From NCBI RefSeq assembly GCF_000374485.1, contig NZ_KB894503.1, forward strand, positions 1 to 64,000: 64,000 nucleotides of DNA, in the 5' to 3' direction. Below, piece after piece: positions 41,735-50,089 of this stretch. Under the pieces are notes generated by a model that had not been told where the DNA came from, did not search any database, and saw only the letters and a list, made by a program, of their open reading frames with translations. The first letter of the stretch is position 1. Each line of letters opens with the position of its first letter. The translations under genes were made by a program, and so were the position numbers. The stretch comes from Algicola sagamiensis DSM 14643 (GTDB lineage Bacteria; Pseudomonadota; Gammaproteobacteria; Enterobacterales; Alteromonadaceae).

Positions 41735-42982
41735 ATGAGAAATGATTTCGTTGATAAACAACGGTCGTATTTAATGCAACGATTATGTTTGGTCCGTTGG
41801 TTTTATCTGGCTGTAGAGATCATTGTTGCCATGATGGCGATCTATGATCGAAATATTCTCCCCATCGGTGCTGTTGCAACGATTATTTTGCTTCATTTAA
41901 CGCTTAACTTTGTTGCGTTGTATTTGATTAAACATCCGCACAATAGCTTTTTACGCTTTAATCAAGCGTCGATTGTTGTTGATATTTTTACGCTGTCAAT
42001 GATGTTCTTTTTTATGGGTGGGATTTCGAATGGCGCGGTTTCAATTATTCTGTTACCTGTTGCACTTGCTGCAACCAGTTTTAGCCGTCGATTTGCTTGG
42101 GTGTGTGCTGGGCTCAGTTGTATGACTTATACATTGTTACTTAAGTTTTATTGGCCTGGGGGCCAGCAGTCAACGCACCATTTCCAGCATCAGTTCGAAT
42201 CTCATATGTTTGGTATGTGGTTGAGCTTTGTGATTTCAGCAGGGATTGTGGTTTGGTTTATCACGAGGCAAAGACGACAAATACGTATGCAAGAACTTGA
42301 TAACCAACGATTAAGAGAAACACAGCTCAGGGATGAAAAACTGATTGCAATTGCGACGCTTTCTGCAAATTCAGCCCATGCGATGGGAACGCCGTTAACT
42401 TCTGCAACCATGTTGGCGGAAGAAATCAATGAGGATGGTTGGACACATGAGTTGCATCAACAATTGATGACGCAATTACAGGTGTGTCGACAACAGGTGT
42501 CCAAACTTGTTGAAGTTGCCCAAGGACAGTCGCTTGAAACAATAGAAACCGATCTGTCCACATTTTTGGAGCACTCAATTCAGCAGTGGCAAGTGACGAG
42601 GCCGGAAGTAAAAGTAAAATGTGAGTTCAAAGCACAGGCGATGATTGCGATGAATGAAAACATTAAGTTTGCAATTATGAACCTGATTGATAATGCCGCG
42701 AAAGCCTCATTAGAAAATCGGTATGATGAAATATCACTTTCTACAGTGTTGGATGTATCACAATCCGTTGCAATTGAGATCCGGCATGAAGGGAAGAGGT
42801 TTGACGATGAGATATTACCCGTCATTGGAAAACAACCCGTTAGTAGTGACTCATTTGGTATTGGGCATTTACTCGCAAATGTCACAATAGAACAAGCTGG
42901 TGGGAAAGTCTGGTTACAGAATCTTACTCAAGGTGCGCTCACAAAAATTTGTTTGCCCACGATTCCAGAGGCGCGTGGATGA
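41735..42982 (+). CDS. Redox sensor histidine kinase (RoxS/RegB/PrrB-like)
   Basis: This is a 415-residue inner-membrane kinase with about six N-terminal helices. GGISNGA (95-101) inside the membrane part corresponds to the quinone-binding GGxxNPF of RegB. The H-box is HAMGTPL (His215), the variant used by the RegB/PrrB/RoxS group in place of the general HELRTPL. NLIDNAAKAS is the N-box, and SFGIGHLLANVTIEQAGG a degenerate G-box. It would sense respiratory redox state and phosphorylate the regulator encoded immediately downstream, with which it overlaps by four bases. Confidence 0.83.
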   Translation: MRNDFVDKQRSYLMQRLCLVRWFYLAVEIIVAMMAIYDRNILPIGAVATIILLHLTLNFVALYLIKHPHNSFLRFNQASIVVDIFTLSMMFFFMGGISNGAVSIILLPVALAATSFSRRFAWVCAGLSCMTYTLLLKFYWPGGQQSTHHFQHQFESHMFGMWLSFVISAGIVVWFITRQRRQIRMQELDNQRLRETQLRDEKLIAIATLSANSAHAMGTPLTSATMLAEEINEDGWTHELHQQLMTQLQVCRQQVSKLVEVAQGQSLETIETDLSTFLEHSIQQWQVTRPEVKVKCEFKAQAMIAMNENIKFAIMNLIDNAAKASLENRYDEISLSTVLDVSQSVAIEIRHEGKRFDDEILPVIGKQPVSSDSFGIGHLLANVTIEQAGGKVWLQNLTQGALTKICLPTIPEARG

Positions 42983-43497
42983 AATACGTTTGTATTTTGG
43001 ATGATGATGTCTCCTTTGGAGAAATTCTCCAGCGCCGCCTGACAAAAAAAGGTTTTCAATCGGACTTTATTTCAGATCAGGAGCTACCGATCCAGTCTTG
43101 GCATAAAAAGTATGATGTTTTCTTGATTGATCTGAAAATGGGTGAAGCATGTGGCCTAGTCTGGATAGCGACCTTGAGAGAAAAGTACCCTGACTCTCAG
43201 ATTATCATGATGACAGGCTTTGCTAGTATCGCGACAGCGGTGAAGGCGGTGAAACTCGGTGCAGATGACTATATTCCTAAACCATTTGAGCTGCCGATGT
43301 TGATTCAAATGATACAAGGCGAACAACCGGACGTATTGAATGAAGAGCCGCTGTTGTCACCAGAGCGCCTTGAGTGGGAGCAGATCCAACGTGTATTGGA
43401 TCAACAAGGTGGGAATATCTCAGCGACGGCAAGATTATTGGGCATGCATCGACGAACCCTTCAGAGAAAATTAAGTAAAAAACCGGTTCGTACCTGA
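42979..43497 (+). CDS. Redox response regulator (RoxR/RegA/ActR-like)
   Basis: This is a 172-residue two-domain regulator from ATG 42979. The receiver has the acidic pocket LDDD, phospho-acceptor Asp51 in LIDLKMG, MTGFAS, and the KP of YIPKPFE. The C-terminal Fis-type helix-turn-helix reads GGNISATARLLGMHRRTLQRKLSK, close to the almost invariant RegA/ActR/PrrA DNA-binding helix. It likely controls respiratory and oxygen-related genes, and its own operon through the palindrome at 41581. Confidence 0.86.
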   Translation: MKYVCILDDDVSFGEILQRRLTKKGFQSDFISDQELPIQSWHKKYDVFLIDLKMGEACGLVWIATLREKYPDSQIIMMTGFASIATAVKAVKLGADDYIPKPFELPMLIQMIQGEQPDVLNEEPLLSPERLEWEQIQRVLDQQGGNISATARLLGMHRRTLQRKLSKKPVRT

Positions 43498-43533
43498 ATG
43501 ATTTATATCCGAAATAAATGCTTTCATTCAGGT
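43492..43533 (+). terminator. Hairpin after the response regulator gene
   Basis: ACCTGAATGA (43492-43501) pairs perfectly with TCATTCAGGT (43524-43533) across a 22-base loop, followed by a T-rich stretch. It includes the regulator's stop codon. Confidence 0.5.
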
Positions 43534-43632
43534 CTTGTTGTTCTATAGCTTGTTCTTCTATTGTATACAATCGGGGGGGAAGTATGATTGAATACAGCCC
43601 ATCGTCATTAACAATAGAAATAAATAAACGAT

Positions 43633-44646
43633 ATGACTGAACAGACAGGTTTTTTATTCCTCGATTTTGAAGGTTATGAGCTTAGCGCTGAAGAAAAAGA
43701 AATGCTGGCCCATCCATCTGTGGGGGGAGCGATCCTTTTTACCCGAAATTATCATGATCGTGAACAGCTTTTTGCATTGGTTAAGTCCGTCAGAGTCGCA
43801 GCAAATCAAGAGGTGATCCTCGCAGTTGATCATGAAGGTGGACGTGTTCAGCGCTTTCGAGAAGGTTTTACAGCACTGCCTGCACCAGGCCAGATCTTTG
43901 AGTCAGCTTCTAGCATGGAAGAAGCGTGTTTGCATGCGAAAGAGATTGCCTGGTTGATGGCAGCAGAGTTAAGAACGGTCGACATTGATTTGAGTTTTGC
44001 GCCAGTATTGGATCTAAATCGCGTCAGTGATGTGATTGGAACTCGTGCATTTGACAATGATCCTGAACATGTCATCAAGCTTGCAACTTCATGGATCGAG
44101 GGAATGCAAGAAGTCGGGATGAAAGCAACCGGTAAGCACTTTCCTGGTCATGGTAGTGTCAAAGAAGATTCCCATCACTTTATCCCCATAGATCAACGCG
44201 AAAAACAACATATCTTTCATGAAGACATGCGAGTTTTTGAAGCACTGATTGCGCAAAAATTACTTGATGGCATGATGCCAGCTCATGTGATTTATCCCGC
44301 GGTCGATCAGCACCCAGCTGGATTTTCACCTGTTTGGTTGCAGGATATTTTAAGATCCCAGCTTGGATTTGAAGGTGTTATTTTTAGTGACGATTTATCC
44401 ATGGAAGGGGCGACGTCAGTAGGAAGCTACACGGAACGTGCTTTTGCTGCATTAGAAGCTGGGTGTGACATGTTGCTCGCCTGTAATCACCGTGCCGGTT
44501 CTATCGAAATACTCGATAATGTGACTTGGCAAAAACCAAGGCAAAATGGGTTGGTATTTAGAAATACGACCGCAATGACACATCATACCCTGACAACAGA
44601 TAAACGTTGGCAATCCGCAACGAGACTCGCAGAAAAACTAAAATGA
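43633..44646 (+). CDS. nagZ: Beta-N-acetylhexosaminidase
   Basis: This is a 337-residue GH3 enzyme of the NagZ type. KHFPGHGSVKEDSH (168-181) carries the catalytic Asp/His pair peculiar to NagZ, VDHEGGRVQRF precedes it, and FSDDLSMEGA holds the nucleophile Asp near 253. It removes GlcNAc from 1,6-anhydro-muropeptides in the cytoplasm during peptidoglycan recycling. The stop codon overlaps the start of the transporter gene (ATGA). Confidence 0.9.
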   Translation: MTEQTGFLFLDFEGYELSAEEKEMLAHPSVGGAILFTRNYHDREQLFALVKSVRVAANQEVILAVDHEGGRVQRFREGFTALPAPGQIFESASSMEEACLHAKEIAWLMAAELRTVDIDLSFAPVLDLNRVSDVIGTRAFDNDPEHVIKLATSWIEGMQEVGMKATGKHFPGHGSVKEDSHHFIPIDQREKQHIFHEDMRVFEALIAQKLLDGMMPAHVIYPAVDQHPAGFSPVWLQDILRSQLGFEGVIFSDDLSMEGATSVGSYTERAFAALEAGCDMLLACNHRAGSIEILDNVTWQKPRQNGLVFRNTTAMTHHTLTTDKRWQSATRLAEKLK

Positions 44647-46017
44647 TAAAACCAAAAATAATTGCCGGGGGCTTGATTGCATCAGTCCTCGCGGGTAGCT
44701 TTTGCCTGAATGTTCTGGGTTGGGAATATCAAACGAGTTTAATGCTCGGGATCACTGTATTAGTTGCCACGTATTGGATCACGGAAGCTTTACCTATTCC
44801 AGTGACTTCACTTCTTCCTTTTTTTCCTTCTCCCTGCTTTTGGCATTGTCAATCATAAAGTCGCCGCCTCAGCACTTGGTTCTCATGTGATCCTCCTTCT
44901 TATGGGGGCGTTTATGCTTGCAAAAGCGATAGAAAAATCGGATGTTCATCGTCGGATCGCTTTGGGAATGGTAAATGTCATTGGTGGTAATAGCGGACGG
45001 CGAATGGTGTTTGCATTCATGGTCACAGCGGCTGCTTTATCGATGTGGATCTCCAATACCGCAACAGTATTAGCTTTACTCCCTGTTGCCTTGGCAATCA
45101 CGGAAACATCGAAAAATAAACACTTCAATATTGCCTTATTGCTAGGCCTTGCCTATGCGGCTTCACTCGGTGGTGCAGGGACACTCATTGGTACGCCACC
45201 CAATCTGATTTTTGCTTCTGTATACAATGAAATGGCAGGGGAAGAATATAGTTTTCTGACATGGATGAAAGTATCGATTCCTATTATTATTCTTGCGATC
45301 CCAGTGATGGCGATGTGGTTGACGAGAAAAGTAAAATTAACCAATCCGATTCAACTGCCGAAAGTTGGTCAATGGCAAAAAGCGGAAGTGCGCACATTGC
45401 TGGTCTTTTCCTTCGTTGCATTATTATGGGTGACACGAAAGGAGCCATTTGGCGGGTGGTCCAGCTTACTTGATATGCCGATGATTGGAGACTCTTCAAT
45501 TGCGCTATTTGGCGTTGTTCTGATGTTTTTAGTCTCAGATGGCAAAGGTGGCCGACTGTTAGATTGGGAAACCGCTGTGAATATTCCTTGGGGGATGCTT
45601 TTGTTGTTTGCGGGTGGGATTTGTTTAGCAAAAGGTATTTTTGCCTCTGGTTTAAGTCAACTCATTGGAGAATCTTTGACTTCATTAACGACATTCCCAA
45701 TTTTGATTTTATTGCTCGGATTAACGTTGAGTGTGTCCTTCTTAACAGAGGTTAGCTCGAACACGGCGACAGCGACGCTTCTTATGCCTATTCTGGCTTC
45801 ATTAGCGATTTCACAAAATATGCCATTGGAGATCCTGATGCTCCCCGCAGTGATCAGCTGTAGCTGTGCTTTTTGTTTGCCAGTTGCAACAGCACCGAAT
45901 TCGATCGTATTTTCCAGTGATCAAGTCACCATACAGCAGATGGTTCGGGAAGGTGTTGTGTTGAACATCATTGTCGCTGTGATTGTCAGTTTGGTTTGCT
46001 ATGCAATGCTTGTATAA
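44643..46017 (+). pseudogene. SLC13/DASS-type sodium-coupled anion transporter, broken by +1 frameshift
   Basis: The first frame (44643-44858) encodes the N-terminal helices and ends prematurely in PFFPSPCFWHCQS. Reading on in the other frame restores LLPAFGIV and joins the long ORF at 44887. The break lies at a run of seven T (44819-44825); six T would keep one frame. The rest is a normal divalent-anion:sodium symporter: SMWISNTATVLALLPVA and TEVSSNTATATLLMPI are the two SNT motifs, and GTLIGTPPNLIF is conserved. Substrates in the family are dicarboxylates or sulfate. It could be a true pseudogene, a phase-variable gene, or a homopolymer sequencing error. Confidence 0.75.
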
Positions 46018-46018
46018 C

Positions 46019-46046
46019 AGATAAAGGTGGGAAACCACCTTTATCT
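46019..46046. terminator. Strong terminator between converging genes
   Basis: AGATAAAGGTGG (46019-46030), loop GAAA, CCACCTTTATCT (46035-46046): a 12-bp perfect stem with a tetraloop, followed by TATTTCC. Confidence 0.85.
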
Positions 46047-46074
46047 TATTTCCATTTTCTCATCATGTCGGATT

Positions 46075-46704
46075 CTAAGGATTTGGACTCATTGCTATTT
46101 TAAGCCCAAAGCCCATGAGCAAACTTCCAACCAACCTTTCGATGACTTTCTTTTTCTGTTCAAACTTTTGAAGAAGTACCGGCTGAGACAGAAAAATTGC
46201 GACTGCACAAAACCATGCTGCATGCGCAAAAGAAATAATAAACCCGTATAAAAGCTGTAACCATAACGGACTGTCTACCTGGACAACTTGGGTGAAAATA
46301 CTAAAAAAGAAAAGTGTTGTTTTTGGGTTGAGTACGTTGGTGATAAAACCGATTTGAAATGCACGCCATGACGAAAGAGTTCCTTGGGCTTCGCCTTCCA
46401 ATTGCGCTGAAGTTGCTTTCGCTCGGAAAGTTTTCCAGCCGACATATATCAAATAAGCAGCACCACAGTATTTCAAGATTGAAAATAAAACAATGGATTG
46501 AGAAATAATGAAAGCTAATCCAGCAATAGAGTAGGCAACATGCACCCATATGGCTGCGGCAACGCCAAATGCAGAGAAAACGCCAGCACGACGTGAGGTA
46601 AAAATACTATTTCTGGAGACCATGATAAAGTCGGCACCAGGACTCATCGCCATAAAAATAGCGATCATTGATATAGAGAGGATCTCAGGAAGATACTGCA
46701 TCAA
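46075..46704 (-). CDS. LysE/RhtB-family amino-acid exporter
   Basis: This is a 209-residue protein with six membrane helices. MSPGADFIMVSRNSI near residue 20 is the LysE-family signature (PGP/PGAD), and FQIGFITNVLNPKTTLFFFSIF carries the conserved NPK turn. The family exports amino acids or their analogues by proton exchange. ATG 46704 or the next codon is the start. The region at 46705-47010 upstream holds its promoter and a dispersed repeat. Confidence 0.83.
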   Translation of the reverse strand: MMQYLPEILSISMIAIFMAMSPGADFIMVSRNSIFTSRRAGVFSAFGVAAAIWVHVAYSIAGLAFIISQSIVLFSILKYCGAAYLIYVGWKTFRAKATSAQLEGEAQGTLSSWRAFQIGFITNVLNPKTTLFFFSIFTQVVQVDSPLWLQLLYGFIISFAHAAWFCAVAIFLSQPVLLQKFEQKKKVIERLVGSLLMGFGLKIAMSPNP

Positions 46705-47010
46705 CTTTCCTTTTTATTTGGTAAGGCTAGGATCTCATACCCTAACAAATCATGGTTTAGATGTTCAAACAATGTTTTCATTGAGGGATGAAAAAGCCTC
46801 ACTCTTTGTTGCTCGTTATTCATTTGAAATGACCAAACATCTCTCCTTGCGCCGTTGTTGATGCTTTTTCAGCGGTAACAGCGTGGATTTACGAAAGATC
46901 AACAGACCCAAGTCATTCGACAAATAACACATGGATGGGGTGAATCGCAGGGACACATAGCGCATGAAATCATTTCCTTGATATAATCCCATCTCGAATA
47001 AAACGCAAAG
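46705..47010. other. Divergent intergenic region with a repeat, no gene seen
   Basis: This 306-base region separates the LysE-type gene from the LytS-type kinase. Apart from the repeat at 46865-46907, a TATAAT-like box (46981-46986, ATATAATCCC context) about 25 bases before the kinase start is the only signal noted. Confidence 0.35.
46865..46907. repeat. Dispersed repeat, copy 2 (GTAACAGCGTG ... GAAAGATCAACAGAC)
   Basis: TTTTTCAGCGGTAACAGCGTG followed by GATTTACGAAAGATCAACAGAC. The last 15 bases are the exact reverse complement of the first 15 bases of the copy at 41520, and the middle GTAACAGCGTG is shared directly. It lies between genes, as does the other copy. Confidence 0.55.
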
Positions 47011-48099
47011 ATGCTAGTGAATTCTGTTTTGAATTGGAAACATATTATAGAGAACCGAAATCAGTTCTTCTGGTTATTGCATACCGCTGGTTGGCTGAGT
47101 TTCGCGGTGATCCAGTTTATTGGTTACCTTGTTGTAGAAAAAAGAGACGTTTACCTTATCGTCGTCGCACTTGATGCATACGCGGGCTGGTTGCTGACGC
47201 TTCCGCTACGGTATTGCTTTCGTCGTGTCTGGAATGAACACCCAGTTAAATTGATTGTATCTATATTCGTGACATCACTTGTAATCACGATCTTTTGGAC
47301 CGTGGTCAAGGTGTACAACCTGACGGAGATTTACCAACACGGGTTTCAAGAAGAACCTTGGAATGAGTTTTTCCATCAAGGGATTGGTTCATTTTATATT
47401 ATTCTTTGTTGGTCAGGGCTATATTTCGGCATCAAGTATTATCTGATGCTCCAAACAGAAAAGCAAAAGGCACTGATTGCGACGACGCAGGCACATGAAG
47501 CACAATTAAAAATGCTGCGCTATCAGTTAAACCCTCATTTTTTGTTCAATACCTTGAATGCAATTTCAACGCTGGTTTTGATGGAAGATACAAAAACAGC
47601 AAATGCGATGGTAACAAGGCTGAGTGACTTTCTTCGGTACACATTAAAAAATGATCCGATTCAACGCGTACCACTCTCAAATGAAATCGAAGCGCTCAAG
47701 CTTTACCTTGAGATTGAGCAAGTTCGATTTGAGGAAAGGTTAAAAGTAATTTGGGAAATTGATGAACTTGCGACTGATGCGCTTGTCCCAAGTCTTATTC
47801 TGCAACCGATTATCGAAAACGCAATTAAGTACGCGATTGCAACGACAGAAACAGGAGGAGAACTCTCTGTAAAAGCGCAAAGATTTGGACGTGACTTACT
47901 CATTGAAGTCGCGGATAATGGCCCAGGCATCGCTTTAGTGAATGGAGAGCTGCCGAAAACGGAGTCTGGCGTAGGACTCAAAAATATGTATGAAAGGTTG
48001 GAGTCTTTATACGAAACGGATTATTCATTTTCCCTTACTAATAATTTACCGAATGGCCTCAAGGTCAATATTCGTATCCCATATCAGGTGAAGTCATGA
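47011..48099 (+). CDS. LytS/AlgZ-type sensor histidine kinase
   Basis: This is a 362-residue kinase with four N-terminal membrane helices. LNPHFLFNTLNAIS places the phospho-accepting His176 in the His_kinase (LytS) domain; LQPIIENAIKYA and VADNGPGIA form the ATP-binding part. Its overall architecture resembles Pseudomonas AlgZ/FimS and E. coli BtsS/YpdA. It overlaps the LytTR regulator downstream by four bases. The signal is unknown. Confidence 0.83.
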   Translation: MLVNSVLNWKHIIENRNQFFWLLHTAGWLSFAVIQFIGYLVVEKRDVYLIVVALDAYAGWLLTLPLRYCFRRVWNEHPVKLIVSIFVTSLVITIFWTVVKVYNLTEIYQHGFQEEPWNEFFHQGIGSFYIILCWSGLYFGIKYYLMLQTEKQKALIATTQAHEAQLKMLRYQLNPHFLFNTLNAISTLVLMEDTKTANAMVTRLSDFLRYTLKNDPIQRVPLSNEIEALKLYLEIEQVRFEERLKVIWEIDELATDALVPSLILQPIIENAIKYAIATTETGGELSVKAQRFGRDLLIEVADNGPGIALVNGELPKTESGVGLKNMYERLESLYETDYSFSLTNNLPNGLKVNIRIPYQVKS

Positions 48100-48911
48100 T
48101 GTTAGATAAAAGGATCCAGGTGATTATCGTTGATGATGAGCCTTTAGCAAGAAAGGGCTTGGCGCTTAGACTTGCCGAGTTTCCCGAGATTGAGATTGTC
48201 GGGCAAGCCGCAAATGGACGAGAAGCGATTGAAAAAGTAGAACAACTCAAACCTGATGCAGTGTTTTTAGATATTCAAATGCCGGGACTCTCTGGCTTTG
48301 AGGTGGTACAGCGCCTTATTGAAAAGGATGATAACCTTCCAAACATCATCTTTGTGACGGCTTTCGACCAGTATGCGATTAAAGCATTTGAAGTACATGC
48401 ATTGGATTACCTGTTAAAACCGCTTCGAGAGGAACGTATCGCGGAATCCATCGAAAAGCTTAAGCTCCAGATTGAGCTTAAAAAGCAAGAACAGGAAAAC
48501 CAGAAGCTATCCGCACTTGTCTCGCAACTCTCTTCTTCTCAACAGGAAGACGCAATAGAAGCGCCACAGCCATCTTATGCCCATTCCATCATTGTTCGTG
48601 AAGGGCAGGATATCCTGAAAATCCAAACAGAAGATATTTTATGGATTGATGCAGCAGGCGATTATATGTGTATTCATACCGAAGATGGGCAAACACATAT
48701 CGTTCGAAAAACAATGAAGGAGTTGGAACAAAGTCTGTGTCCAGAAACGTTCCTTCGTGTTCACCGCTCTTCGATTGTCAATGCAAAATTTGTCAAAAAA
48801 CTTCGCTCCGCAGATGCAGGAGACTACTATCTTGTGCTACAAAATGATAATGAAGTGAAGGTGAGTCGTTCTTATCGTGATCGTGTTAAGACACATATTT
48901 TAGGCACATAA
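48096..48911 (+). CDS. LytTR response regulator (AlgR/BtsR-like)
   Basis: This is a 271-residue regulator. The receiver has VDDEPLARKGLALRL, phospho-acceptor Asp59 in VFLDIQMPG, and YLLKPLREERI. A Gln/Glu-rich coiled-coil linker (about 125-155) leads to a LytTR DNA-binding domain: EDILWIDAAGDYMCIHTEDG and FLRVHRSSIVNAKFV. LytTR domains bind DNA with beta strands, often at two spaced repeats. It is coupled to the LytS-type kinase. Homologues control alginate, twitching or pyruvate uptake, but the target here is not visible. Confidence 0.86.
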   Translation: MMLDKRIQVIIVDDEPLARKGLALRLAEFPEIEIVGQAANGREAIEKVEQLKPDAVFLDIQMPGLSGFEVVQRLIEKDDNLPNIIFVTAFDQYAIKAFEVHALDYLLKPLREERIAESIEKLKLQIELKKQEQENQKLSALVSQLSSSQQEDAIEAPQPSYAHSIIVREGQDILKIQTEDILWIDAAGDYMCIHTEDGQTHIVRKTMKELEQSLCPETFLRVHRSSIVNAKFVKKLRSADAGDYYLVLQNDNEVKVSRSYRDRVKTHILGT

Positions 48912-48924
48912 ATGAGAGTGTGAA

Positions 48925-49800
48925 ATGACAAGTCAATTCGCCAAGAAGTTGATAGGAACTTTCTTTGCGCTGGTTTTGCTGACAAGCTGCTCTTTGCAAA
49001 CCAGTTATCGCTTTGCGGATTGGCTTGTGATGTGGGAAATAGATGATTTTGTAACACTCACTTCTGAGCAAGAGGAGCATTTAGAAAACTACATCGAAAA
49101 GACTGTCTACTGGCATGCAACAAGAGAGCTCCCAAAAATTCAGGCAGATGTGCAGCAAATGGTTGCAGCAATTGATCAAAACACCTGGAATCAAACCATT
49201 GATGATTACTTCTGGCAATCTTGGACACGTGTGTATTTTCCCGTCAGAGATAAACTTTTAAATACAACGCCAACACTGCTGAGCCAACTCACACCTGCCC
49301 AAATCAAAGAACTCGAAACCAATTTAGCGAAGCGACTTGAAGAAGACAAAGAAGAGGACTATTCGAAGTCAGAAGAAGAATATCGTAAAGATCGCATCAA
49401 AGGGATGAAGAAGTGGATGGGACGATGGCTCGGTGATTTAACTTCAGCACAAGAGAAAGCCATCGAAGTTTATGTGGATCGTATGCCATTGACGCTTGAA
49501 CAATACTACGCCTATGCAAAAAGCTGGCAATCGAGTTTTATCCAGTGTATCCAGAAACCAAAAGAAGCGATGAACCAATGTCTCACGGTATTAGTGACCA
49601 ATGGCCGAGAAACACTTGCCCCAGCGTATGCAAAGATCAGAAAACAAAAACAAGAAGCATGGTACCAAGCACGCTTTGAAATCATGCAATCGATGACGGC
49701 GAAACAAAAAGCACATTTGATTGATACGCTGACAGACTACGATGAAGATATCCAAGATGTCCTTGAGATGGATCGATTTCAGTTGGCGAAGTCAAAGTAG
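48925..49800 (+). CDS. DUF6279-like outer-membrane lipoprotein
   Basis: This is a 291-residue lipoprotein whose lipobox LLTSC places the lipidated Cys at 22. YRFADWLVMWEIDDFVTLTSEQE directly after the cysteine is characteristic of DUF6279. The rest is mostly charged helix (LAKRLEEDKEEDYSKSEEEY). Two cysteines lie in SFIQCIQKPKEAMNQC, suited to a disulfide. It starts 13 bases after the LytTR gene and may be in the same transcript. The function of the family is unknown. Confidence 0.75.
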   Translation: MTSQFAKKLIGTFFALVLLTSCSLQTSYRFADWLVMWEIDDFVTLTSEQEEHLENYIEKTVYWHATRELPKIQADVQQMVAAIDQNTWNQTIDDYFWQSWTRVYFPVRDKLLNTTPTLLSQLTPAQIKELETNLAKRLEEDKEEDYSKSEEEYRKDRIKGMKKWMGRWLGDLTSAQEKAIEVYVDRMPLTLEQYYAYAKSWQSSFIQCIQKPKEAMNQCLTVLVTNGRETLAPAYAKIRKQKQEAWYQARFEIMQSMTAKQKAHLIDTLTDYDEDIQDVLEMDRFQLAKSK

Positions 49801-49890
49801 AATGGATATAGTCCTGTTATCACAAAAATATACACAGCTTCACTCCAGTCATAATCAAAACATGCAAATTTCCCTTCATTGGTGATACCC

Positions 49891-50052
49891 ATGCAGTGGG
49901 ATTTATCCTTTAAGCTTGATGTTTTAGCTCAAAAACAAACAATCAAGATGAATGACGTTATACATCGGTGGCTGTTGGATCACCAATGCGTTAGAGTAGG
50001 CATTGTTGCTCAGTATTCTTCAAGGAAAACGAGTCTTTCTCCATTAAATTAG
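49891..50052 (+). CDS. Possible 53-residue small protein
   Basis: The frame ATG 49891 to TAG 50052 encodes MQWDLSFKLDVLAQKQ, VIHRWLLDHQCVRVG and a basic tail. GGTGA lies eight bases upstream. It occupies the 289-base gap between the lipoprotein and beta-propeller genes. Composition is protein-like, but there is no other support. Confidence 0.25.
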   Translation: MQWDLSFKLDVLAQKQTIKMNDVIHRWLLDHQCVRVGIVAQYSSRKTSLSPLN

Positions 50053-50089
50053 GAAAGCAGCACATGTGATTCAATTTTATAAAGGATGA

